DNA of 64,000 nt, taken from assembly GCF_017745675.1 (NCBI RefSeq), contig NZ_JAFLJM010000009.1:140933-204932 (forward strand). The letters are read 5' to 3'. Of this stretch, positions 35,995-45,939 are shown one piece after another. The position numbers and the translations under genes were made by a program. Within the stretch, counting starts at the first letter, position 1. Each line of letters starts with the position of its first letter. Origin of the DNA: Alkalihalobacillus sp. BA299 (lineage in GTDB: Bacteria; Bacillota; Bacilli; Bacillales; Bacillaceae_F). The notes below the pieces were generated by a model that worked only from the letters and a program-made list of their open reading frames with translations, did not search any database and had not been told where the DNA came from.

Positions 35995-37287
35995 ATGGCA
36001 AAAGTAAACATTCAAGAGGAAGCTAGAAAATTACAAGAACAATGGGAAAACGATCCTCGTTGGGCTGGTATTGAACGCCCGTATTCGGCAGAAGAAGTTG
36101 TTCGATTACGCGGTTCAGTTCAAATTGAACATACATTAGCACGTCTAGGCTCAGAAAAGCTTTGGAAGCTAGTTAATGAAGAGCCTTATGTAAATGCACT
36201 TGGTGCACTTACTGGTGGTCAAGCGGTTCAACAAGTGAAAGCTGGACTAAAAGCAATTTACTTAAGTGGATGGCAAGTAGCAGCTGATGCTAATCTTGCT
36301 GGTCATATGTACCCTGACCAAAGTTTATACCCTGCAAACTCAGTACCACAGGTTGTTAAGCGTATTAATAATTCATTGCAACGTGCTGACCAAATTCAAC
36401 ATATGGAAGGCGAAGGTGATGTTGATTATTTCGCACCGATCGTAGCTGATGCTGAAGCTGGATTCGGGGGACAATTAAACGTATTTGAACTGATGAAAGG
36501 TATGATTGAGGCTGGAGCGTCTGGAGTTCACTTTGAAGACCAATTAGCTTCAGAGAAAAAATGTGGCCACTTAGGTGGAAAAGTACTTATCCCAACACAA
36601 ACAGCTATTCGTAACTTAGTATCGGCACGTCTTGCAGCAGACGTTTCAGGTGTAGCGACATTAGTTATTGCTCGTACAGATGCGGATGCAGCTGACTTAA
36701 TTACAAGCGATATCGATCCAGTTGATGCTCCATTTATTACTGGTGAGCGTACTCCAGAAGGGTTCTTCCGTACAAATGCTGGTATTGACCAAGCGATAGC
36801 ACGTGGTTTAGCTTATGCTCCATATGCTGACTTAATCTGGTGCGAAACGTCTAAGCCAAGTCTTGAAGAAGCGAAGCAATTTGCTGATGCAATTCATGCT
36901 AAATTCCCTGGTAAATTACTGGCTTACAACTGCTCGCCTTCATTTAACTGGGAGGCTAACCTTGACAAAGCTACAATTGAAACGTACCAACAAGAGCTTG
37001 GTAAAATGGGTTACAAATTCCAATTCGTTACACTTGCTGGTTTCCATGCGCTTAATTACAGTATGTTTGAACTTGCTCGGGGCTACAAAACTCGTGGTAT
37101 GGGTGCTTACTCTGAGCTTCAACAAGCTGAATTTGCTGCTGAAGAGCATGGCTACACAGCTACTCGTCACCAACGTGAAGTTGGTACAGGTTACTTTGAC
37201 CAAGTAGCCCAAACGGTTTCAGGTGGAACTTCTTCAACAACAGCACTTAAAGGATCAACGGAAGAAGCACAATTCCAAAAGCAATAA
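35995..37287 (+). CDS. aceA: Isocitrate lyase
   Basis: A 430-aa isocitrate lyase: the catalytic motif [11 protein letters not shown] is near residue 185, with [14 protein letters not shown] metal-binding [10 protein letters not shown] and NCSPSFNW. It splits isocitrate into succinate and glyoxylate. GGGAG lies 9 nt before ATG 35995; an earlier ATG at 35986 directly abuts that site. It works with malate synthase G (17.9 kb) in the glyoxylate shunt, although the genes are 16 kb apart. A good terminator follows. Confidence 0.96.
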   Translation: MAKVNIQEEARKLQEQWENDPRWAGIERPYSAEEVVRLRGSVQIEHTLARLGSEKLWKLVNEEPYVNALGALTGGQAVQQVKAGLKAIYLSGWQVAADANLAGHMYPDQSLYPANSVPQVVKRINNSLQRADQIQHMEGEGDVDYFAPIVADAEAGFGGQLNVFELMKGMIEAGASGVHFEDQLASEKKCGHLGGKVLIPTQTAIRNLVSARLAADVSGVATLVIARTDADAADLITSDIDPVDAPFITGERTPEGFFRTNAGIDQAIARGLAYAPYADLIWCETSKPSLEEAKQFADAIHAKFPGKLLAYNCSPSFNWEANLDKATIETYQQELGKMGYKFQFVTLAGFHALNYSMFELARGYKTRGMGAYSELQQAEFAAEEHGYTATRHQREVGTGYFDQVAQTVSGGTSSTTALKGSTEEAQFQKQ

Positions 37288-37338
37288 TGAATTAGTACCG
37301 CTTTAACACAACTCTCTCAGCATATAAAATATATTTTG

Positions 37339-37368
37339 ATCCTGCCCTATGTGGGCAGGATATTTTTT
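37339..37368 (+). terminator. aceA terminator
   Basis: ATCCTGCCC (37339-37347) pairs with GGGCAGGAT (37353-37361) and is followed by ATTTTTTG. Confidence 0.9.
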
Positions 37369-37405
37369 GATGTTTTAGAACCTTTAATTTTAACGAATTA
37401 TATAA

Positions 37406-37612
37406 TATCATATTGCCTTTACCGTCAATGCGATCGTTTCATACGGTGATCTTATCTTCCTTGATTATGGTTTTGGTGGGTACAATGCATTGGAGAAAAT
37501 TAATATAAATACGAATCTAGTTGTTTCAAGAACAAATGAAAATAATGATTTAATAAAAAGACTTCAAGAAAGTACAAGTTCAATTGTTAGCGAGTGTAGA
37601 AGAACAAAATAA
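37406..37612 (+). pseudogene. Possible remnant of a small membrane-protein gene
   Basis: A 68-codon stop-free frame reads HIAFTVNAIVSYGDLIFLDY, then NALEKININTNLVVSRTNEN and LIKRLQESTSSIVSE. It has no start codon with a ribosome binding site. The layout (hydrophobic N-part, then a charged helix) recalls the small DUF4083-type proteins of Bacilli, but the match is weak. It is reported as a degraded fragment only. Confidence 0.25.
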
Positions 37613-37645
37613 TAAAGTGAATCACATAATGTGATTCACTTTATT
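37611..37645. terminator. Bidirectional terminator before rraA
   Basis: A perfect 15-bp stem, AATAAAGTGAATCAC (37611-37625) with GTGATTCACTTTATT (37631-37645), lies just after the minus-strand rraA-like gene. Confidence 0.8.
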
Positions 37646-37678
37646 ATTTTCCTTACTATTTACTATAAGTTAATGGTT

Positions 37679-38161
37679 TTAATTCTGTAACTTTAGTTCC
37701 GCTACTAAAATCCCGTCACTATCTGCGTATACATAATGGTTAGGTTCCCAGTTTACTCCTGCGAATTGTACAGGGATATTCATTTCACCTTCACCTTTTT
37801 TTACACTACGAATGGGATTGGTTCCAATTGCGAACACTCCGATATTCATCTCATTAACTTGTGCAGAATCTCGAATGCATCCATTGATAATGACACCAGC
37901 TAATTTGCGAGCTACTGCAATTTCAGCTAAATTATCACCCATTAATGCACATTTCTTAGACCCGCCTCCATCGACAACAAGAACGCTACCTTCAGGAATT
38001 TCTTGAAGTGCTTTTTTTACTAATACATTGTCTTCAAAAACACGAACCGTACAAATTGGCCCTTCAAATGTCTTTTTCTGACCATAAAATTTAAAAATCG
38101 GTTCTACGAGAATTAATTGATCTCCGTGTGCATCGTGTATGTCAGCAGTTTGGATTGGCAT
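37679..38161 (-). CDS. RraA-like protein (HMG/CHA aldolase family)
   Basis: A 160-aa RraA-family protein, the usual length. VVDGGGSKKCALMGDNLAEI and GVIINGCIRDSAQVNE contain the Arg and Asp residues that in class-II aldolases bind substrate and metal. In Bacilli, which have no RNase E of the E. coli type, members are more likely 4-hydroxy-4-methyl-2-oxoglutarate aldolases or oxaloacetate decarboxylases than RNase inhibitors. It starts with ATG 38161 after AGGAGGAG. Divergent from dapH. Confidence 0.8.
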   Translation of the reverse strand: MPIQTADIHDAHGDQLILVEPIFKFYGQKKTFEGPICTVRVFEDNVLVKKALQEIPEGSVLVVDGGGSKKCALMGDNLAEIAVARKLAGVIINGCIRDSAQVNEMNIGVFAIGTNPIRSVKKGEGEMNIPVQFAGVNWEPNHYVYADSDGILVAELKLQN

Positions 38162-38404
38162 TGATACTCCTCCTAGACAAGATTGATGTATAAATATTCG
38201 ACATTTTCCTTTAAAATTCCTTCAGTATTCAATAAGAAATTTAACATAAGGAAGAGAATTTTTTCATTTCTGAGGGATGTTATAATAGAGGTATGGTTAC
38301 TTTTTTGATACAATCATATCATCGGAAAAATTCGTCAGGGGGATTCGTCTCAACATGACATTTTTCTTATAAACCTTGAAAAGAAATTATTGGAGGCTAG
38401 TATA

Positions 38405-39127
38405 ATGAAAATGATGGATGCAAATGAAATTATCTCTTTTATCTCAAATAGTGTCAAAAAGACACCGGTAAAAGTACATATTAAAGGTGATTTGGCAGGA
38501 ATTGACTTTGGTTCTGAAACAAAAGCGTTTATTACAGGTGATGTAGGAGTATTATTCGGTGAATGGAATGAAATTGAAGCGGCTATTAAAGAAAATGAAG
38601 CAAAAATTGAAGACTATATAGTAGAAAATGATCGTCGCAATTCAGCGATTCCTCTATTAGATATGAAAAACATTCAAGCACGTATCGAGCCAGGCGCAAT
38701 TATTCGTGACCAAGTAGAAATTGGTAACAATGCGGTAATCATGATGGGTGCGAGTATTAATATTGGATCTGTGATCGGTGAAGGTACGATGATTGATATG
38801 AACGTAGTTATGGGTGGGCGAGCTACAGTAGGTAAGAACTGCCACATTGGAGCAGGTTCTGTATTAGCCGGGGTCATTGAACCACCTTCAGCTAAGCCAG
38901 TTGTCGTTGAAGATGACGTAGTGGTTGGAGCGAATGCAGTAATCTTAGAAGGTGTTACAGTCGGTAAAGGCGCGGTAGTAGCTGCAGGAGCAATAGTAAC
39001 AGAAGATGTTCCTCCAAACACAGTTGTTGCGGGTACTCCAGCTCGAGTCATCAAAGAGATTGATGAGAAAACAAAAGGGAAAACAGAAATTAAACAAGAA
39101 TTACGTCGTTTAAACGAAGATAATTAA
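38405..39127 (+). CDS. dapH: Tetrahydrodipicolinate N-acetyltransferase
   Basis: A 240-aa left-handed beta-helix acyltransferase very close to B. subtilis DapH (YkuQ). The hexapeptide-repeat core runs through [30 protein letters not shown] and [20 protein letters not shown]. It acetylates tetrahydrodipicolinate in the acetyl branch to lysine and peptidoglycan diaminopimelate. GGAGG is 8 nt before ATG 38405 ([10 protein letters not shown]); the TTG at 38390 is rejected. First gene of a three-gene operon. Confidence 0.95.
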   Translation: MKMMDANEIISFISNSVKKTPVKVHIKGDLAGIDFGSETKAFITGDVGVLFGEWNEIEAAIKENEAKIEDYIVENDRRNSAIPLLDMKNIQARIEPGAIIRDQVEIGNNAVIMMGASINIGSVIGEGTMIDMNVVMGGRATVGKNCHIGAGSVLAGVIEPPSAKPVVVEDDVVVGANAVILEGVTVGKGAVVAAGAIVTEDVPPNTVVAGTPARVIKEIDEKTKGKTEIKQELRRLNEDN

Positions 39128-39198
39128 TTTTTAATGGCATTCATTGAGCCTTTGCTTGATGGATGCCTCAATTCTATCTGAAGAAGGAGGTATTTTAT

Positions 39199-40413
39199 AT
39201 GACGAATTGGCAAAGCCTTGATCAGCAATATATGATGTCTACTTATAGCCGTCTTCCAATTACGATTGAAAGAGGTGAAGGAAACCGGCTGATTGATACG
39301 GAGGGAAAAAGTTATTTAGATTTATTTACAGGCCTAGCTGTTAATGTTTTAGGTCATTCTCACCCTGAAATCGTAAAGACGATCAGAGAGCAAGGCGAGA
39401 AATTTTTACATATTTCAAATGTCTTTTTAAATCAACCAGCTATCGAGTTGGCGCAAAAGTTGGTTAACCATTCGATTAACGGGAAAGTATTTTTTACAAA
39501 CTCTGGTGCTGAAGCTACAGAAGCTGCTTTAAAACTTATCCATAAATGGACAAAAGAAAGTGATAAAGATCTTCAAGGTGTAGTAGTACTTCAAAAGAGC
39601 TTTCACGGCAGGACATTAGGGGCTTTGAAACTAACTCGCCAGCCTAGTGTGTATCAGGATTTTCCGGTTACGGACATGCCAGTGTATGAGGTTGAGCCTC
39701 ATAATATCGAGCAGCTTGAAGAAGTGTTTCAGACAAAAAAGCCCGCTGCAGTACTGATGGAGCCTATACTTGGTTCAGGTGGGATATTACCATTAGATGA
39801 AGAATACTTAAGAGAAGTCTCTCGTTTAGCTAAACAATATGGTGTGTTATGTTGTATGGATGAAATTCAAACGGGTATCGGTCGTACTGGAAAATTATTT
39901 GCCTACCAGCATGCTGAAATATCACCAGATTTGATTTTGTTTGCTAAAGGCGTTGGTGGTGGACTCCCACTGGGAGGAATTATTGTTTCTGACAAGTTAA
40001 GTCACCTTTTTAAACCAGGTGATCACGGGACGACATTTGCTCCATCACCTCTCAGTGCAGCTCTCGGAAATACAGTGTTAAGAGTCTTGTTAGAGGATGG
40101 AGAGCTTGACAATTCTGTGAAGCGCTCTAATTATTTGTACAGAAAATTAAATGGTTTGAAAGAGAAAAATCCTCAAATTATTAGTGAAATTCGTGGAAAA
40201 GGGATGATGGTAGGTATTGTTACGACACTTCAGTCGGAAGAAGCGAAGGCGCTCCAACATGATCTGTTAGCAGAGGGGTATTTAGTGGATGTCACTCAAC
40301 AAACGATTATTCGTCTATTACCACCACTCACTCTTACTGAAAGTGAAGTAAATGAATTTGTTGAAGTGTTCGAGTCAAAACTTCTTCTTGTTAAAGAGAA
40401 GGAGCTTAAATAA
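39199..40413 (+). CDS. Class-III aminotransferase, probable N-acetyl-LL-diaminopimelate aminotransferase
   Basis: A 404-aa PLP enzyme of the ArgD/GabT fold: [50 protein letters not shown] and the PLP lysine in [14 protein letters not shown]. By sequence alone it would be called acetylornithine aminotransferase. It sits between dapH and dapL, overlapping dapL by one base, exactly at the missing middle step of the acetyl-DAP branch. B. subtilis uses an unrelated class-I enzyme (PatA) encoded elsewhere. AAGGAGG is 8 nt before ATG 39199. Function inferred from context. Confidence 0.8.
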   Translation: MTNWQSLDQQYMMSTYSRLPITIERGEGNRLIDTEGKSYLDLFTGLAVNVLGHSHPEIVKTIREQGEKFLHISNVFLNQPAIELAQKLVNHSINGKVFFTNSGAEATEAALKLIHKWTKESDKDLQGVVVLQKSFHGRTLGALKLTRQPSVYQDFPVTDMPVYEVEPHNIEQLEEVFQTKKPAAVLMEPILGSGGILPLDEEYLREVSRLAKQYGVLCCMDEIQTGIGRTGKLFAYQHAEISPDLILFAKGVGGGLPLGGIIVSDKLSHLFKPGDHGTTFAPSPLSAALGNTVLRVLLEDGELDNSVKRSNYLYRKLNGLKEKNPQIISEIRGKGMMVGIVTTLQSEEAKALQHDLLAEGYLVDVTQQTIIRLLPPLTLTESEVNEFVEVFESKLLLVKEKELK

Positions 40414-41546
40414 TGATAGATGTTGCAAAATTAATTGAAACGAGAAGAGCACTCCACCAAATTCCAGAACTAGGATTTGAAGAAGTGAAGACTCAAGCGT
40501 TTTTGTTGGAGTATATCGCTAAACTTCCACAGGAACATCTCGAAATTAAAAAGTGGAAAACAGGGATATTCGTAAAAGTTCATGGTAGTGCACCTGCAAA
40601 GATGATTGGGTACCGTGCTGATATTGATGGCTTACCGATGGATGAAGAAACCTCATATCCTTTTCGGTCATCTCATGCAGGGAAGATGCATGCGTGCGGG
40701 CATGACTTCCATATGACAATTGCTCTAGGTGTACTTACACATTTTTCAAAAGTACAACCAAAAGATCATCTTTTATTTATATTTCAACCTGCAGAAGAAG
40801 GTCCGGGTGGGGCAAAACCGATGTTAGAATCTTCTATTTTACAAGAGTGGAGACCTGACCAAATTGTTGCGTTGCACATTGCTCCAGAATATCCTGTAGG
40901 AACGATTGCGACGAGAGAAGGCTTGCTATTTGCAAATACATCTGAACTGTTTATCAATTTAAAAGGGCAAGGGGGGCATGCGGCTTATCCTCATACAACT
41001 AGAGACATGATCGTGGCCTCCGCGCATTTGGTTACCCAACTTCAGTCCATCGTGGCCCGAAATGTCGATCCACTTGATTCGGCAGTAGTGACGATTGGAA
41101 AAATTACAGGTGGAACGAAACAAAATATTATTGCTGAGAAAGCTCGAATTGAAGGGACAATCCGGACGTTATCTATCGAGTCGATGCAAAAAGTAAAGCA
41201 ACGAATTGAGGCGCTCGTTCAAGGGATTGAAGCAGGCTTTGAATGTAGCGGAACGATTGATTACGGAGCTAATTATTGCCAAGTCTATAATAATGAACAG
41301 CTTACTAGGGAGTTTATCAACTTTACTCGTGAACAAACAAATGTAGAAATGATTGAGTGTAAAGAAGCGATGACAGGAGAAGATTTTGGCTACTTTTTAG
41401 CCGAAATCCCAGGATTTATGTTTTGGCTTGGTGTGAATAGTCTATACGGTCTTCATGATAATCGCTTAGAGCCGAAAGAAGAGGCGATAGAAGTTGCTGT
41501 AAATCACTTAATCCAATATTTACACTATAAATTAGATAAACGTTGA
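40413..41546 (+). CDS. dapL: N-acetyl-diaminopimelate deacetylase
   Basis: A 377-aa M20-family amidohydrolase like B. subtilis DapL (YkuR). Metal-binding pieces include [24 protein letters not shown] and [12 protein letters not shown], and late [10 protein letters not shown]. It releases LL-diaminopimelate. Its ATG shares a base with the stop of the aminotransferase (TAATG), so translation is coupled. Last gene of the dap operon. Confidence 0.93.
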   Translation: MIDVAKLIETRRALHQIPELGFEEVKTQAFLLEYIAKLPQEHLEIKKWKTGIFVKVHGSAPAKMIGYRADIDGLPMDEETSYPFRSSHAGKMHACGHDFHMTIALGVLTHFSKVQPKDHLLFIFQPAEEGPGGAKPMLESSILQEWRPDQIVALHIAPEYPVGTIATREGLLFANTSELFINLKGQGGHAAYPHTTRDMIVASAHLVTQLQSIVARNVDPLDSAVVTIGKITGGTKQNIIAEKARIEGTIRTLSIESMQKVKQRIEALVQGIEAGFECSGTIDYGANYCQVYNNEQLTREFINFTREQTNVEMIECKEAMTGEDFGYFLAEIPGFMFWLGVNSLYGLHDNRLEPKEEAIEVAVNHLIQYLHYKLDKR

Positions 41547-41767
41547 TAGTAGTGGAATTGGTAGGTTTGTGAGAAATAGTATGCATTAAAAGAATGGAAG
41601 GAACTGAACTGGAGAGATACCTTTCCAACTATTCAAATTAAATGTAACTGCGGAAATCAGAGATTTTGGCTATTTTAGATAGGTGATAAAATTAGAATAA
41701 AAATCCTATTTCAGTACATCCTAACATTGTAACAAATAATTGATATGTTTTTTTGGAGGTGTATGAC

Positions 41768-42013
41768 ATGCCAAGAATTGGTGTGGAACAATCGTTAACG
41801 GATGTACAACAAGAGCTTCAATCAAGAGGATATGATGTGGTTCAATTAAAACAGGAGCAAGATGCTCAAGGTTGTGATTGTTGCGTAATTACAGGACAAG
41901 ACCAAAATATGATGGGAATACAAAATGCTGTTACAGCGGGCTCAGTAATTTCGGCACAAGGAATGACTGCAGAAGAAGTTTGCCAACAAATCGAGCAAAA
42001 ATTAAATCACTAA
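41768..42013 (+). CDS. ykuS: UPF0180 protein YkuS
   Basis: An 81-aa protein of the UPF0180 family found next to dapL in Bacilli. It starts [20 protein letters not shown], has a [10 protein letters not shown] segment with three clustered cysteines, and a C-terminal helix. GGAGG is 10 nt before ATG 41768. Function unknown; the cysteines could bind metal or be redox-active. Confidence 0.88.
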   Translation: MPRIGVEQSLTDVQQELQSRGYDVVQLKQEQDAQGCDCCVITGQDQNMMGIQNAVTAGSVISAQGMTAEEVCQQIEQKLNH

Positions 42014-42016
42014 AAT

Positions 42017-42056
42017 AAAAGATGAGGTCACTTTTTCTATGTGGCCTCATCTTTTT
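42017..42056 (+). terminator. Terminator after ykuS
   Basis: AAAAGATGAGGTCAC pairs with GTGGCCTCATCTTTT around a short loop, followed by TTATTT. Confidence 0.8.
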
Positions 42057-42176
42057 TATTTGCTGGTATCAGGCACCTTTATTTACTTAATAAGGTGCAG
42101 TGATAAAGAGTTAACAGGATTTCCACTTTTACTAGTGCTTAAGGGTGAAAAGGAGTGGAAGTAATATACTTCGACT

Positions 42177-43016
42177 TTATGCATTCTTCTTTTCAATATA
42201 CACCTGATGCGGGAATGGAATTTCTATGTCGTTAGCATCGAGCGCTTCTTTTAATTCTTTACGTAATGTACGTTCAACGGCCCATTGTTCCATATTAGTA
42301 GTTTTCGCGATTACTCGAATTACTACATCTGAAGCACCTAAGCTTTGTACTCCTACTACGTTTGGCCCTTCTTTAATTCTGTCATCCTCACTAGCAATAC
42401 GGTCGCAAACTTCTTGCATAATAGCAACAGCTTTATCGATATTATCATCGTAAGAAATACTCATATCTACTAACGCTCTCATATTACCTCTAGAGTGATT
42501 ACTTACACTTGAAATATTACGGTTAGGAATGTAATGTAATGTACCATCAAAGCCTCTAATAATGGTAGTACGCAAACCAACTTCTTCAACAATTCCATTA
42601 ATTCCTGCTGCTGTAATGTAATCTTCTACATCGATTTGTCGTTCTAATAATAGAAAAAAACCGGTGACGATGTCACTTACTAATCCTTGAGCACCAAAAC
42701 CAATTGCGAGTCCGATAATCCCAGCACCGGCAATTAATCCTGTAGCATCGAGACCGAAAATACTGATAATGACCGTAATAAAAATAAAGATGAGGACATA
42801 GGAAAAGGCATTCATTGTTAGTTTTTCCAGTGTTTTTACTCTCCCCATTGACATGCCTTTTTGTTTTTGCATTTTAGAAAAGCTGGAACTAATTAATTTA
42901 TTTCCAATCGCTTTTGCAATGAAAAATGCAAAAATAGCTAATAGCGCTTGACTGGTATTAATAAGGGCCCCTTCTAGTAATGACGTCCAGTTAATATTTT
43001 GAAACCATTGATACAT
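42177..43016 (-). CDS. ykuT: MscS-type mechanosensitive channel YkuT
   Basis: A 279-aa compact MscS channel, similar in size to B. subtilis YkuT (267 aa). Membrane segments lie near residues 18-40, 65-90 and 95-125; the pore helix is AGAGIIGLAIGFGAQGLVSD and the beta domain follows with VEDYITAAGINGIVEEVGLR and PNRNISSVSNHSRG. AGGAG is 11 nt before ATG 43016 (MYQWFQNI). Longer in-frame starts up to 43106 add a lysine-rich, non-conserved N-terminus and are unlikely. Opposite strand to ykuS and ykuU, as expected by synteny. Confidence 0.9.
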   Translation of the reverse strand: MYQWFQNINWTSLLEGALINTSQALLAIFAFFIAKAIGNKLISSSFSKMQKQKGMSMGRVKTLEKLTMNAFSYVLIFIFITVIISIFGLDATGLIAGAGIIGLAIGFGAQGLVSDIVTGFFLLLERQIDVEDYITAAGINGIVEEVGLRTTIIRGFDGTLHYIPNRNISSVSNHSRGNMRALVDMSISYDDNIDKAVAIMQEVCDRIASEDDRIKEGPNVVGVQSLGASDVVIRVIAKTTNMEQWAVERTLRKELKEALDANDIEIPFPHQVYIEKKNA

Positions 43017-43393
43017 ACACAAAACCACTCCTATTTTTTTCTTTTTTTGCTGGGCTTTTAAATAAGGTTGTGTTAAAGCGTATTGTTGAAAATCAAAACT
43101 AAACATTATCAGTGCCTAAAATTAAAGTAAACATACATTTTTCAATAATTATACTCTTTGGTCTACAACCTTCCCTTATTTTATTCCCCCAAAAAAAGAA
43201 AGTAAAACGATTTGTTTCCAAAGAATATATTTAAATGAGAATTTCTTATGCATATTATTCGTTTTTTTGTAAAAAAACATTTATAATTGTTTACATAAAA
43301 TTAAAGTTTAGTAATGAAAAGTGTGGGTATAATAGCTATAGTGTGATAAAGAGAAGGGATTTGTTAGTAATTTAAATTAATTATAATTTAATA

Positions 43394-43422
43394 TTGACTA
43401 AAAATAACCTTTCTCTTATAAT
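43394..43422 (+). promoter_or_regulatory. Sigma-A promoter of ykuU
   Basis: TTGACT (43394-43399) and TATAAT (43417-43422) with a 17-bp spacer, 35 nt before the start codon. The rest of 43017-43393 is AT-rich and shows no gene. A PerR-type box would be expected for a peroxiredoxin, but no convincing match is seen. Confidence 0.7.
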
Positions 43423-43456
43423 TAACTATGTAATAATTAATAGGAGGTATGTACAT

Positions 43457-44008
43457 ATGTCAGATAAGCGTATGGTAGCAAAACAAGCTCCACGTTTTGA
43501 AATGGATGCTGTTTTACCGAACAAGGAATTTGGAAAAGTAAGTTTAGAAGAAAACATGAAAAACGATAAGTGGACAGTCCTATTCTTCTATCCAATGGAC
43601 TTCACATTCGTTTGCCCTACAGAAATTACTGCTTTAAGTGATCGTTATGATGAGTTTGAAGATTTAGATGCAGAAGTTATTGGGGTTTCTACAGATACAA
43701 TTCATACACATAAGGCATGGATCAACACTTCTCGTGATGATAATGGTCTTGGTGAGTTAAAGTACCCACTAGCTGCAGATACTAACCACCAAGTTTCTCG
43801 TGAGTATGGTGTATTAATTGAAGATTCTGGTATTGCACTTCGTGGTCTTTTCATCATCAGCCCTGAAGGTGAATTAATGTACTCTGTTGTAAACCATAAT
43901 AACATTGGCCGTGATGTAGATGAGACTTTACGTGTACTTCAAGCATTACAAACTGGCGGACTTTGCCCAGCGAACTGGAAGCCAGGTCAAGAAACATTAA
44001 ACGTATAA
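43457..44008 (+). CDS. ykuU: Two-cysteine peroxiredoxin YkuU
   Basis: A 183-aa typical 2-Cys peroxiredoxin: peroxidatic Cys in MDFTFVCPTEI, resolving Cys in GGLCPANWKPG near the C-terminus. It reduces peroxides using thioredoxin. AGGAGG is 10 nt before ATG 43457. It is followed by the thiol-disulfide protein YkuV, a likely partner, in the same order as B. subtilis. Confidence 0.93.
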   Translation: MSDKRMVAKQAPRFEMDAVLPNKEFGKVSLEENMKNDKWTVLFFYPMDFTFVCPTEITALSDRYDEFEDLDAEVIGVSTDTIHTHKAWINTSRDDNGLGELKYPLAADTNHQVSREYGVLIEDSGIALRGLFIISPEGELMYSVVNHNNIGRDVDETLRVLQALQTGGLCPANWKPGQETLNV

Positions 44009-44097
44009 TATAAGGTCATATTATATATGAAGGAAAAGGTCTAGCAGCTATGTTAGACCTTTTTCAACTAGTTAATCATTTTATAGGAGGGAATATT

Positions 44098-44556
44098 ATG
44101 GCGCTAAAGTTACGTTCTCCAATGCCTGATTTAAATGGTGCAACGGAGTGGTTAAATGGCAGTGAGGTTAACAAAGAGGATTTAGTAGGAAATAAGCCAA
44201 CGTTATTTCATTTTTGGTCAGTTTCTTGTGGTTTATGTAAAGAGGCGATGCCGAATATTAATGAATTTCGTGATAAGTATAAGGACAAGTTAAATGTCAT
44301 TGCTATTCATATGCCTCGTTCAGAAAAAGATACGGATGTAGAGCAAATCAAACAAGTAGCTGCAGAACATGGGATTACACAAGTAATTGCTGTAGATAAT
44401 CAGCATAAAATTACTGACTCGTTTGAAAATGAGTACGTTCCAGCATATTACGTATTTGATGCAGATGGTCAGCTGCGGCATTTCCAGGCTGGTGGAAGCG
44501 GTATGAAAATGTTGACCAAGCGAGTAAATCGCGTGTTAGGGATAAAAGAAGAATAG
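44098..44556 (+). CDS. ykuV: Thiol-disulfide oxidoreductase YkuV
   Basis: A 152-aa thioredoxin-fold protein with no signal peptide. The redox motif is WSVSCGLCKEAMP (CGLC), with a later cis-Pro in YVPAYYVFDADG. B. subtilis YkuV has CHLC at the same place, so the inner residues differ. AGGAGGG is 7 nt before ATG 44098. Cytoplasmic; probably works with YkuU. Confidence 0.92.
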   Translation: MALKLRSPMPDLNGATEWLNGSEVNKEDLVGNKPTLFHFWSVSCGLCKEAMPNINEFRDKYKDKLNVIAIHMPRSEKDTDVEQIKQVAAEHGITQVIAVDNQHKITDSFENEYVPAYYVFDADGQLRHFQAGGSGMKMLTKRVNRVLGIKEE

Positions 44557-44606
44557 AAAATTACAGCTATTCGTTTACGAGATAAATTATTAATATGAGC
44601 AACTGT

Positions 44607-44645
44607 AGCAGGCGGTTTCCTCTGACTGGGATTCTGTCTGCTTTT
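44607..44645 (+). terminator. Terminator after ykuV
   Basis: AGCAGGCGG pairs imperfectly with CTGTCTGCT, followed by TTTTGCTTT. Confidence 0.55.
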
Positions 44646-44805
44646 TGCTTTGTATAAATTAATTATTAGCAAAGAGCAATGATACTGTTCGTAAAGTAGG
44701 TAATTTATATAAAAATATGAACGGAAAATGATCGGTAAATCAAGGCGATAGTGAACGCAACACCTTTTTTAACTTATTGCCATATATAAGTAATGAGGTA
44801 ATTTG

Positions 44806-45186
44806 ATGAATATTATAGACAAACGAAATTCTTTAGCCAAACACGGAAGTCGCACGTATCGGCGCCGTTCTATAGGGGCCATTAAAAATATTGCTATTCA
44901 TTCAAAGTGCCACAAAAACAGGTAGTGCGGATGCCTTTGCGAGATATCATGTAAATAGCTTAGGGTGGCCAGGGATTGGTTATCATTACGTAGTAGATAA
45001 AGAAGGTTCTATAAGCTGGTGTCACGACTTAGAGGTTGTTAGTTAGGGCAACAGACGTGGAATCGATTATTTTAAGTATGAAGGGTGACTCAAAGCCAAA
45101 ATGGGTGACCGACACTTTGTTAGGGTTGTCCTCACTTCAACGACTTATGAATCACCATTCACCATTGTTTATGGTAAAATAGAGTA
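44806..45186 (+). pseudogene. Broken N-acetylmuramoyl-L-alanine amidase
   Basis: The N-terminus of a prophage-type amidase is readable as MNIIDKRNSLAKHGSRTYRR and IGAIKNIAIH. It then shifts frame to SATKTGSADAFARYHVNSLG and GYHYVVDKEGSISWCHDLEV before a stop, with later patches (RRGIDYFKY) in other frames. The zinc-binding HHSAT motif sits at the frameshift. Several lesions show a long-dead gene, perhaps from an old prophage or lysis module. Nothing else is seen in the 44646-45214 gap. Confidence 0.8.
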
Positions 45187-45214
45187 ACAAGGCTTGGATG
45201 GAGGAAGAAATGTC

Positions 45215-45880
45215 ATGAAAAAACAATTTGCTGTAATTGGTTTAGGGAGATTTGGTGGCAGCATTTGTAAAGAATTAATTAGGCAAGGTATGGAAGTCTT
45301 GGCAATCGATCAATCTCCTGAAAAAGTAGATGAATATAAAGACATCGTAACTCATGCAGTAGTTGCCAATTCGACAGATGAAATTGCATTAAAAAATTTA
45401 GGGATTAGAAACTTTGATCACGTCATTGTAGCTATTGGAGACGATATTCAATCAAGTATTTTAACAACTTTAATGTTAAATGAGTTAGGTGTAAAACATA
45501 TTACGGTAAAAGCACAAAATGACTATCATGAAAAGGTGCTTGAAAAAATTGGTGCACATGAAATCGTCCATCCAGAGCGAGACATTGGTATACGAATCGC
45601 ACATCACATTGTTTCCAAAAATGTATTGGATTACTTAGAGCTTTCTGATGAATATAGTATTGTAGAGTTAATTGCAGGGGAAAAAATGCACGGAAAGACT
45701 TTAATTGACTTAGATATTCGTGCTAAGTACGGAATAAATATTATGGCTATTAAACGGAATGAAAATATAAATGTATCACCGCAAGCTCATGAGAAAATCA
45801 TTCGGGGAGATATATTAATTGTCATTGGTGCTGATAAAGATATTGATCGTTTTGAAAAACAGTTATTAGATGAGGACTAA
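45215..45880 (+). CDS. ktrC: Potassium uptake regulatory protein KtrC
   Basis: A 221-aa RCK protein: an RCK_N Rossmann domain with FAVIGLGRFGGSICKEL and a ligand-binding Asp in LAIDQSPEKV, then an RCK_C domain from about 140. It forms the cytoplasmic ring that gates a KtrD/KtrB-type potassium channel; no channel gene is adjacent. GGAGG lies about 10 nt before ATG 45215. The position next to rnjA matches ykqB in B. subtilis. c-di-AMP regulation is known for the family. Confidence 0.9.
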   Translation: MKKQFAVIGLGRFGGSICKELIRQGMEVLAIDQSPEKVDEYKDIVTHAVVANSTDEIALKNLGIRNFDHVIVAIGDDIQSSILTTLMLNELGVKHITVKAQNDYHEKVLEKIGAHEIVHPERDIGIRIAHHIVSKNVLDYLELSDEYSIVELIAGEKMHGKTLIDLDIRAKYGINIMAIKRNENINVSPQAHEKIIRGDILIVIGADKDIDRFEKQLLDED

Positions 45881-45898
45881 TTATATTAATAAATAATC

Positions 45899-45925
45899 AA
45901 AGGCTGACTAGAGGTCAGCCTTTTT
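45899..45925. terminator. Bidirectional terminator between ktrC and rnjA
   Basis: AAAGGCTGAC (45899-45908) pairs with GTCAGCCTTT (45914-45923), with T-runs for both converging genes. Confidence 0.85.
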
Positions 45926-45939
45926 GATTGATTCTAGTT

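Noticed and set aside
38280..38404. Lysine riboswitch before dapH
   Set aside because: The leader is short and lacks the conserved L-box core.
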